9,983 nt of DNA from an uncultured Bacilli bacterium. GTDB taxonomy: Bacteria; Bacillota_I; Bacilli_A; RFN20; CAG-826. The stretch lies in NCBI GenBank assembly GCA_934168325.1, contig CAKPNG010000048.1:1-9983 (forward strand), given 5' to 3'. The notes beneath the pieces were generated by a model. That model did no database searches. It was given only the letters and a program-made list of their open reading frames with translations, and was not told the origin of the DNA. The position numbers and the translations under genes are program-made. Shown one piece after another: positions 1-4,689 of this stretch. Position 1 is the first letter of the stretch. Each line of letters opens with the position of its first letter.

Positions 1-6
1 GTTATT

Positions 7-35
7 ATAATATACCCCCATAGGGTATTTGTTAA
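7..35 (-). promoter_or_regulatory. Candidate leftward promoter with operator in spacer
   Basis: On the minus strand TTAACA (35-30) is followed by 17 bases and then TATTAT (12-7), giving near-consensus -35 and -10 boxes. The spacer holds the CsoR/CstR-like palindrome, the geometry expected for steric repression. Transcription would start about at the window edge and run leftwards into a gene that is not visible. An alternative reading is the + strand TATAAT at 6-11, whose -35 would lie outside the window. Confidence 0.4.
12..28. promoter_or_regulatory. CsoR/CstR-type operator-like palindrome
   Basis: The stretch reads ATACCCCCATAGGGTAT: ATACCC (12-17) and GGGTAT (23-28) form a perfect inverted repeat around five bases. 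GC-rich half-sites with an ATACCC/GGGTAT frame are the known form of operators bound by the CsoR family (copper-sensing CsoR, persulfide-sensing CstR). The site stands out in an otherwise AT-only region. It falls exactly in the 17-base spacer of a candidate leftward promoter and also just after a rightward TATAAT (6-11). The sequence cannot tell CsoR from CstR or another DUF156 repressor, and no such regulator is in the window. Confidence 0.5.
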
Positions 36-66
36 GCATATTGCTTTTATTTTTTTAATAAATAAA

Positions 67-72
67 TATAAT
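67..72 (+). promoter_or_regulatory. -10 box of the GNAT gene, leaderless geometry
   Basis: A perfect TATAAT is followed by six bases (AAAAAT) and then the ATG at 79. Transcription normally starts 6-8 bases after the -10 box, so the mRNA would begin at or next to the A of the start codon. No Shine-Dalgarno sequence precedes the ATG. No good -35 is seen; TTGCTT at 41-46 is 20 bases away, which is long. Confidence 0.45.
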
Positions 73-78
73 AAAAAT

Positions 79-324
79 ATGAAAATAGAAAAAACAAACG
101 AATATATCAAGTATATAGAAAACGGTTTAGTTGTAGCTGAGATTGATTTTCCTTTAGTTAACGAAAATACAAATTGTATTACTCATACTTTTGTAGATCC
201 CTCATTAAGAGGCCAAGGAATAGCTAAAAAATTAGTTTTAGAGGCTATCGAGATTATTAAAAAACAAAAACATGTTGTAACAGCAACATGTTCTTATGCT
301 CAAAAAGTTTTATACGATAATTAA
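79..324 (+). CDS. Small GNAT-fold acetyltransferase-like protein (COG2388 type)
   Basis: This 81-residue protein belongs to the small GCN5-related N-acetyltransferase-like family COG2388 (YjdJ/NATD1 type), soluble acetyl-CoA-binding proteins of uncertain substrate. The acetyl-CoA pyrophosphate loop is seen as VDPSLRGQGIAKKL (residues 39-52). The family's Cys region is present as ATCSYA with Cys71; related proteins carry a conserved cysteine here next to acetyl-CoA. Members usually run to 90-100 residues with a short tail after the CSYA helix, and this copy stops about ten residues early, so the C-terminus is short. The ATG at 79 is the only start that keeps the N-terminal strand. It has no Shine-Dalgarno but a TATAAT six bases upstream, suggesting leaderless translation. 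Its stop overlaps that of the convergent TetR gene in the four bases TTAA, and its 3' part contains a hairpin that may terminate the opposing unit. Family is firm; function is unknown. Confidence 0.85.
   Translation: MKIEKTNEYIKYIENGLVVAEIDFPLVNENTNCITHTFVDPSLRGQGIAKKLVLEAIEIIKKQKHVVTATCSYAQKVLYDN
255..292 (-). terminator. Intrinsic terminator of the upp unit, inside the GNAT gene
   Basis: AACATGTTG (269-277) and CAACATGTT (284-292) form a perfect 9-bp stem with a 6-base loop. Read on the minus strand it is followed directly by TTTTGTTTTTT (268-258), a strong U-tract. It lies about 30 bases beyond the stop of the leftward TetR gene, where a terminator for that unit is expected, yet inside codons 64-72 of the convergent GNAT gene. 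The stem has only three G-C pairs, so efficiency may be moderate. There is no U-tract on the + strand side, so it should not stop GNAT transcription. Confidence 0.6.
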
Positions 325-875
325 TAAGAGAAAGTAATTAAATCTTTTTTTAAATCACCGCTAATTAATTTTTCTAATTTAGCGACTATTTCTTTTGGAT
401 CTTCTCTCATAGCCTTATCAATCCATTCACATAAAATGCCAACAAAAGCAAATTTATAAAAATTAACGATGTAAACTTTATCTTCGTCTCTTATTTTAAT
501 TTCAGTACACAATTCATTAACAACGTTCATCAATAAATCAAAGGCCACACTATATAAAAATTTTTCTACTTGTCTTCTATTAACAGAATTATATCCATAT
601 ATAATCATTTTTTTATGTTGCAAGCAAAAATAATATAAGTCTAAATAACCTTCTTTCCATGTTTTATAGGTCTTATTTTTCCCAATAACTTTATCTGTAG
701 ATTCTAACAAAATCCACTCGACCAAATCATAAATATCAGCAAAATGATAATAAAAAGTTTGTCTATTTAAGCCACATTTATTTGTTATATCATTAATAGT
801 GATTGAATCAACAGGCTTTTCTTCGACTAATTTAACGAATGCATCAGCGATTACTTGTTTTGTGATATGTGTCAT
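321..875 (-). CDS. TetR/AcrR-family regulator, DhaS-like
   Basis: A 184-residue DNA-binding transcriptional regulator. The N-terminal TetR helix-turn-helix spans about residues 8-55, with SITINDITNKCGLNRQTFYY (24-43) followed by HFADIYDLVEWIL. This wording is typical of the DhaS-like subgroup of TetR proteins. The rest is a helical ligand/dimerisation domain of unknown ligand. The ATG at 875 has a good Shine-Dalgarno (AGAGGT, 889-884, eight bases away) that lies inside the upstream thioesterase gene, so the first 32 bases overlap that gene in another frame and translation is probably coupled. It is the last gene of the minus-strand upp unit. By position it may regulate that unit, including itself, but no operator can be proven; many DhaS-like proteins act as activators or repressors of neighbouring genes. 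Family is certain, targets are unknown. Confidence 0.9.
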   Translation of the reverse strand: MTHITKQVIADAFVKLVEEKPVDSITINDITNKCGLNRQTFYYHFADIYDLVEWILLESTDKVIGKNKTYKTWKEGYLDLYYFCLQHKKMIIYGYNSVNRRQVEKFLYSVAFDLLMNVVNELCTEIKIRDEDKVYIVNFYKFAFVGILCEWIDKAMREDPKEIVAKLEKLISGDLKKDLITFSY

Positions 876-1587
876 TAAAAGTTACCTCTATATAAAATTT
901 TAAATCATTTTCGATGTAACCGTATAAATATTTTTCATTATTATTTTCAAAAATATATAAATCTATAACATCATCTAGATAGCATTGCGATATATATTCA
1001 ACTTGAAAAGATTGAATTTCGTCTAATTTATTAGGTTTAAAAACATCAAAAAATAAATCTAAATAATGCGTATTATTCATATGTAAATTATGATCTACCA
1101 TAGAAAAAGGTACTCTAAATGAAGAAACTTTTTTCAATAAATTTTTGTCAATTAATTCTAATTTTTTTATTCTAGGAAATAATCCTTTGTTATCTATAAG
1201 TAGTGTCTCAAAGTCATTTGGTAAAATTATCTTTTTATTATTTATATCATAAATTGCCCAAATCGAACGCCCTTTTGCAATTATTGATTCACCATTGTGT
1301 ATTTCATAGTCTCTAGGACATTCAAATAATCTTGGAGCAACTAGTGAAGTTCTTATACTTAAATTTTCAATACTTGTGGAATTATTTAAAAACTCGAATT
1401 TTGTACGAATAACTACCCAGATTAAACCTTTTTTTATAAAATTTGAAAACCCAATATCTAATAAATCAGCATGTTCACTAGATATAGTTTGTGTTAAATC
1501 TAATATACTAGAGAGCTTCAATCTATCATAGCAATCTAACATATTAGTGGTTATTGTATAGTCTCTTTTTAAATAAATCTCATTCAT
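844..1587 (-). CDS. Acyl-ACP thioesterase (FatA/FatB-like)
   Basis: A 247-residue cytoplasmic acyl-[acyl carrier protein] thioesterase (EC 3.1.2.14 type), which releases free fatty acids from the fatty-acid synthesis carrier. Two tandem hotdog domains are expected. In the first, residues GLIWVVIRTKFEF (54-66) and the RSIWAIYD stretch (107-114) match the family. The second carries the signature VDHNLHMNNTHYLD (164-177), in which Asn167 and His169 match the catalytic N-x-H-(V/M)-N-N pattern of plant and bacterial Fat enzymes. Length fits bacterial members at about 240-250 residues. The start at 1587 has no clear Shine-Dalgarno and lies 22 bases after the upp stop, so coupled translation is likely. 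It ends in TGA within the start of the TetR gene. Chain-length preference cannot be read from the sequence. A role in making free fatty acids or tuning membrane lipids is inference. Confidence 0.9.
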   Translation of the reverse strand: MNEIYLKRDYTITTNMLDCYDRLKLSSILDLTQTISSEHADLLDIGFSNFIKKGLIWVVIRTKFEFLNNSTSIENLSIRTSLVAPRLFECPRDYEIHNGESIIAKGRSIWAIYDINNKKIILPNDFETLLIDNKGLFPRIKKLELIDKNLLKKVSSFRVPFSMVDHNLHMNNTHYLDLFFDVFKPNKLDEIQSFQVEYISQCYLDDVIDLYIFENNNEKYLYGYIENDLKFYIEVTFNDTYHKTSNR

Positions 1588-1609
1588 TTTTTTAGAAAAT
1601 ATAGTTTAA

Positions 1610-2233
1610 TTATAAAGTTCCAAATATTCTATCACCTGCATCACCTAAACCAGGTAAAATGTATCCTTTGTCATTTAATTTCTCATCCATTGCAGCTATA
1701 AAAATGTCAACGTCTGGATGAGCTTTCATAATTTTTTCAACTCCAACAGGAGCTCCAACTAAAGCTAAAAATCTAATATTATGAAAACCTTTAGATTTTA
1801 AATTTGTTATTGCATCAATTGCACTTCCACCTGTTGCGACCATTGGATCACAAAGTAATACTAATGGATTTTCTACTTTAGGCATTTTAAAGAAATATTC
1901 AACAGGTTCTAAAGTCTCTTCATTTCTATATAAGCCAATATGTCCGATTCTAGCATTTGGTAACATATTTATAACACCATTACTCATTCCCATACCAGCT
2001 CTTAAAATTGGTACAACAATAATATTGTATTCAAGATGTAATTTGTCGATTTCACATCCTGTAGGTGTCTTAATGGTTCCACACTTTACTAAGTGCAAAT
2101 CTTTAAAAATATCGTAAGTCATTAACGAAGAGATTTCATCTAGTAAAGTTCTAAAATCCTTACTATTAGTCTTTTCGTCCCTCATTAAATTTAACTTCAT
2201 CGTAATTAATGGATGATTAACAACATGTAACAT
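1610..2233 (-). CDS. upp: Uracil phosphoribosyltransferase
   Basis: A 207-residue enzyme (EC 2.4.2.9) that converts uracil and PRPP to UMP and pyrophosphate in cytoplasmic pyrimidine salvage. All hallmarks are present: the early MRDEKTNSKDFR segment (17-28), VVPILRAGMGM (73-83), GHIGLYRNEETLEP (97-110), the PRPP-binding loop VLLCDPMVATGGSA (125-138), and the uracil-binding end YILPGLGDAGDRIFGT (191-206). Length is the family norm of about 208. The start at 2233 is supported by a strong purine-rich ribosome site, GGGAAAGGAA (2250-2241), in the 18-base gap after the DUF308 gene. It sits third in a five-gene unit with membrane proteins and a fatty acyl thioesterase, not with uraA or pyr genes. 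No PyrR attenuator is visible upstream. Confidence 0.97.
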   Translation of the reverse strand: MLHVVNHPLITMKLNLMRDEKTNSKDFRTLLDEISSLMTYDIFKDLHLVKCGTIKTPTGCEIDKLHLEYNIIVVPILRAGMGMSNGVINMLPNARIGHIGLYRNEETLEPVEYFFKMPKVENPLVLLCDPMVATGGSAIDAITNLKSKGFHNIRFLALVGAPVGVEKIMKAHPDVDIFIAAMDEKLNDKGYILPGLGDAGDRIFGTL

Positions 2234-2251
2234 AAAATTTTTCCTTTCCCT

Positions 2252-2965
2252 TTATTTTTTAAGCGTATTATTATCTATAACTTCACCAACAACTTGCTCA
2301 TTAGAGCTATTTTCTTTCGCTTTTTTAGGAGTAAAAGGTTTACTATAATCTCTAATTGTAGGATTAGTAACAAGTTCTATAAATAAAATAACACCATAAC
2401 AAATTAAATAAATTGCCAAAACATAAGTAATAAAAGATACAGTCTTAACAATAGGATTTATGCAGAAAAGTATACCCAAAATTATATATATTATGCCAAC
2501 AGTTATTTCTATAACTTTTGATCCTCCAAGAAAAGCAATTGCTTCACTTCTTATAATTTTACCAATACCTGTAAAAATTAAGTAAATACCAACTACAGCT
2601 ACAATCCAACTTAATATTTCAAGAGTCGATTGTTCTATCGCTTGTAAAAACCCAAATTGAACAGTATTAACAATAAGCGGAATCAAAATAACTAAACTAA
2701 TAATTATATTAAAAATTGCTTTTAATAAGACTAAAGATGATTTTTGATTATCTTTATTCCCAAATAAATATGCAAAGAAATCAAAGAAGCCAACTAAGCA
2801 TAATGCGATTACAAATGTCCAAATAGCAATAGCATGGCTAACTAATGGGAAGCAAAACATTAAAATTCCAAGCACAATTAAAACAATACAGGTTGTTATA
2901 CCAAAAAATTTATACTGTCTAATTGCGTGTTTTAAATAATCTTTATTAAAAAATTTACTTTTCAT
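2252..2965 (-). CDS. DUF308/HdeD-like six-helix membrane protein
   Basis: A 237-residue integral membrane protein with about six predicted helices at residues 20-40, 44-68, 79-100, 117-137, 150-170 and 174-199. The paired-helix pattern with short charged turns, and repeated 'GI..I.LGIL.F..P' wording (22-40 and 157-171), match the DUF308 short repeat of HdeD-type proteins. HdeD is tied to acid resistance in enterobacteria, but the function in Firmicutes is not established. A hydrophilic tail of about 38 residues follows, ending in GEVIDNNTLKK. The gene starts four bases after the zinc-ribbon stop and has only a weak ribosome site, so coupled translation is likely. Assignment to DUF308 is by pattern and is probable; no activity can be claimed. 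Confidence 0.7.
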   Translation of the reverse strand: MKSKFFNKDYLKHAIRQYKFFGITTCIVLIVLGILMFCFPLVSHAIAIWTFVIALCLVGFFDFFAYLFGNKDNQKSSLVLLKAIFNIIISLVILIPLIVNTVQFGFLQAIEQSTLEILSWIVAVVGIYLIFTGIGKIIRSEAIAFLGGSKVIEITVGIIYIILGILFCINPIVKTVSFITYVLAIYLICYGVILFIELVTNPTIRDYSKPFTPKKAKENSSNEQVVGEVIDNNTLKK

Positions 2966-2969
2966 TTTC

Positions 2970-3437
2970 TTAACCCATAAAACCTACAGCGGCTAATGCT
3001 TTCAAATAATCCAATAAATTAGTTCCACTAGGTATATTTATAAACGTTGAAATCATAAATACTGTTGAAATTAAAAAGGCTAAAATAGATAGAACAAAAC
3101 CACCACGTTTAAAGCTTAAAATAAAAGCAATTATAGATAATAATGGTCCAGCAATAATAGTTACTAAAAATAATATACTGATTACATTACCAAAAGGTCC
3201 ATTTAATAAGTCTGCTAAATTTACTTTAGGGAACATCTTCACAATATTTAAGATAAGTGTTGTAAAAATAGTAGGTAATATAGCAATAAACATTGAAATT
3301 ATTGATAAATAGTTAAACTTTTTTTGTACTTTTTCTTCTTTTTTCTTTGCTACTGGCTCTCCATATTTAGAACCGCAATAAGAACAATATGTTGCACTAT
3401 CTTCAATATATTTACCACATTTTTCACATTTTTTCAT
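2970..3437 (-). CDS. Zinc-ribbon membrane protein, unknown function
   Basis: A 155-residue protein with an N-terminal zinc ribbon: Cys4-x2-Cys7 and Cys18-x2-Cys21 around KCGKYIEDSATYCSYCGSK, the 'zinc_ribbon_2' form common at the start of low-GC Firmicute membrane proteins. A lysine/glutamate-rich linker (30-40) leads to three predicted helices at about 43-66, 84-108 and 113-134 and a short tail. The ribbon is probably cytoplasmic, since the charged linker follows the positive-inside rule. The start at 3437 is fixed by the ribosome site AGAGGT (3449-3444, six bases away). It is the first gene of the upp unit, with a TATAAT 26 bases upstream of its ATG. Close pairing with the DUF308 gene suggests the two act in the same membrane process. 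Function unknown. Confidence 0.8.
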   Translation of the reverse strand: MKKCEKCGKYIEDSATYCSYCGSKYGEPVAKKKEEKVQKKFNYLSIISMFIAILPTIFTTLILNIVKMFPKVNLADLLNGPFGNVISILFLVTIIAGPLLSIIAFILSFKRGGFVLSILAFLISTVFMISTFINIPSGTNLLDYLKALAAVGFMG

Positions 3438-3462
3438 GTTGATACCTCTCGTATTTTTTATT

Positions 3463-3491
3463 ATTATACAATACTAATAAAAGATAATCAT
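3463..3491 (-). promoter_or_regulatory. Promoter of the five-gene upp unit
   Basis: On the minus strand a perfect TATAAT (3468-3463) lies 17 bases after ATGATT (3491-3486), a weak -35. Start of transcription would be near 3456, giving a leader of about 19 bases that includes the AGAGGT ribosome site of the zinc-ribbon gene. No other promoter is seen in the short gaps further down the unit, so it probably serves all five genes. Confidence 0.5.
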
Positions 3492-3508
3492 TAATTAAAA
3501 GAGAAATT

Positions 3509-3538
3509 TTGATACAATCTTTAATACGTATTTTTAAT
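3509..3538 (+). promoter_or_regulatory. Alternative upstream + promoter with palindrome in spacer
   Basis: TTGATA (3509-3514), 18 bases, then TTTAAT (3533-3538) form reasonable -35 and -10 boxes for the two-helix protein gene, with a leader of about 80 bases. The spacer ends in the perfect palindrome AATACGTATT (3523-3532), a possible operator. It competes as an explanation with the TATAAT much closer to the gene; both may be used. Confidence 0.3.
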
Positions 3539-3591
3539 TAATTTTTATAAAAAAAATGCAAAAATTAACTATTTTTACAAAATAATAATTA

Positions 3592-3620
3592 TTCATTTAA
3601 AATTAAAATTATTTTATAAT
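3592..3620 (+). promoter_or_regulatory. Near-gene promoter, leaderless geometry
   Basis: TATAAT (3615-3620) is followed by GTTTTT and then the ATG at 3627, exactly the six-base spacing seen at the GNAT gene. A weak -35, TTCATT (3592-3597), is 17 bases upstream. Transcription from this box would begin at about the start codon. There is no Shine-Dalgarno sequence. Confidence 0.45.
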
Positions 3621-3626
3621 GTTTTT

Positions 3627-3944
3627 ATGGATAACAAAAAGAAATCAAAAATTTATTATTTATACGGCATTATATTTATAGCATTAGCTATTATTTTTAT
3701 CGCAGTTGGGACTGCAATGGCACTAATTAATCCTGAAAAGACATATTATGGATGGATTGGTTTTGCCTTGACTTTTATAGGCTTAATATTTTTATTCATT
3801 TGTACTTATTGCTTTAAAAAAGGGTCATTTTTAAAACTAAATGAAAGTATTAAAAAATCCCGTGAAGATTTTATAAACGATTTAAAAAAATTAGAACCTA
3901 AACGGGATGAAGCTGAACATCTTAATGATAAAAAAGATCTTTAG
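3627..3944 (+). CDS. Two-helix membrane protein, unknown function
   Basis: A 105-residue protein that I do not recognise. A short basic start (KKKSK, 3-7) precedes two predicted membrane helices at about residues 10-33 and 42-64, joined by a short loop with NPEKTYYGW. The C-terminal 40 residues are hydrophilic and highly charged (KKGSFLKLNESIKKSREDF...KRDEAEHLNDKKDL) and are likely a cytoplasmic helix. The start at 3627 is preferred because the next Met (residue 31) lies inside the first helix. It lacks a ribosome site and has TATAAT only six bases upstream. It stands alone on the + strand between two minus-strand units, and its stop is two bases from the stop of the convergent GDPD gene. No terminator fits in that gap. 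Confidence 0.75.
   Translation: MDNKKKSKIYYLYGIIFIALAIIFIAVGTAMALINPEKTYYGWIGFALTFIGLIFLFICTYCFKKGSFLKLNESIKKSREDFINDLKKLEPKRDEAEHLNDKKDL
3851..3908 (-). terminator. Possible long-loop terminator inside the facing gene
   Basis: ATCCCGT (3857-3863) and ACGGGAT (3902-3908) can pair over 7 bp with four G-C pairs, and on the minus strand the stem is followed by TTTTTA (3856-3851). It lies 39-96 bases beyond the GDPD stop, inside the convergent two-helix gene. The 38-base loop is much longer than normal, which is the main doubt. No better end signal for the HAD-symporter-GDPD unit was found. Confidence 0.3.
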
Positions 3945-3946
3945 TA

Positions 3947-4687
3947 TTATTTAAAATTTTTCTCAGTTAAAGCTTTTTTAACGTAATTAACATCCATATT
4001 TTGGAAAGTTATTGTGTCAACAAAAGGATATACATTATCGAATTGTTCTTTATTATTAATAGTCCAAGCATTTACAAAATGCTTTTTTTGATATTTTTGA
4101 ACTTTTTTCATAAAGCACATCTTGTCTTCTAAATCTAATGACTCAAAGAAAAATCTAAAACGATATACCCATTTTTGTCCCATTCCTATTAATAATCCTC
4201 TAATAAATTTACCTCTTTTAACACGCATTAAAGCGCGTGGATCAAAAGAAATTATAAAACAATTCTCTTTGTGAGCATAAGAATTCATAGTTTTCATAAA
4301 TTCTTTAGCAAGTTTTTTATAATTATTATTGTAAACTTTTAATTCAATAACCATAGGTACTCTATCATTATTAAATTCAATAAGTTCTTTAAAAGTAGGA
4401 ATTTCGCCACCATCATGCAATCTATAATTATCTTTAATTTCTTTTAAAGTTAAATTTTCAATAATTCCTTTTTTACCAGTAGTTCGAAATAATTCAGAAT
4501 CGTGGCAAACAACTAATTCATTATCTTTAGTTAAATGAATATCATATTCAATAGCGACATTATTATTAATTGCATTTTCAAAAGCTTTCATACCATTTTC
4601 AGTAAATTCTTCAGTATGTAAACCTCTATGAGCAATTCCTTTTAAAAATAATGGGTTTATTTTTTTAATTAATTTTTCTTTTTTCAT
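3947..4687 (-). CDS. Glycerophosphodiester phosphodiesterase, cytoplasmic
   Basis: A 246-residue GDPD-family enzyme (EC 3.1.4.46 type), which splits glycerophosphodiesters to glycerol 3-phosphate and an alcohol using a metal ion. The catalytic set is complete: HR at 20-21 (IAHRG), the metal ligands Glu47 and Asp49 in IEYDIHL (46-52), His62 in VVCHD, and Glu115/Lys117 in VIELK. The late AWTINN (207-212) matches the family's W-T-x-N strand. The usual closing (S/T)D-x-P is replaced by TFQN (227-230). There is no signal peptide or membrane helix, so it acts in the cytoplasm on imported or internally made substrate. The ATG follows the symporter stop by only two bases without its own ribosome site, which implies tight translational coupling. 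The exact head group hydrolysed cannot be told. Confidence 0.93.
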   Translation of the reverse strand: MKKEKLIKKINPLFLKGIAHRGLHTEEFTENGMKAFENAINNNVAIEYDIHLTKDNELVVCHDSELFRTTGKKGIIENLTLKEIKDNYRLHDGGEIPTFKELIEFNNDRVPMVIELKVYNNNYKKLAKEFMKTMNSYAHKENCFIISFDPRALMRVKRGKFIRGLLIGMGQKWVYRFRFFFESLDLEDKMCFMKKVQKYQKKHFVNAWTINNKEQFDNVYPFVDTITFQNMDVNYVKKALTEKNFK

Positions 4688-4689
4688 AA

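Noticed and set aside
34..46. AAGCA/TGCTT mini-hairpin followed by a T-rich run
   Set aside because: A 5-bp stem with a 3-base loop is too weak for a terminator, and no gene end is visible upstream of it.
359..384. Hairpin CGCTAA/TTAGCG that might end GNAT transcription on the + strand
   Set aside because: The stem needs a bulge after six pairs, and the following ACTATTTCTTTT is broken rather than a clean U-tract. Too weak to annotate.
844..846. Possible reassignment of TGA to tryptophan, as in Mycoplasma
   Set aside because: TGA serves as stop here, tryptophans are TGG in the genes checked, and all frames are intact under the standard bacterial code.
3933..3942. Perfect palindrome AAAGATCTTT at the end of the two-helix gene
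   Set aside because: No loop and no U-tract, and it encodes the last residues of the protein; likely chance in AT-rich sequence.
3966..3982. GTTAAA/TTTAAC hairpin after the two-helix gene
   Set aside because: Short AT stem with no U-tract after it on either strand; it lies in the GDPD coding end.
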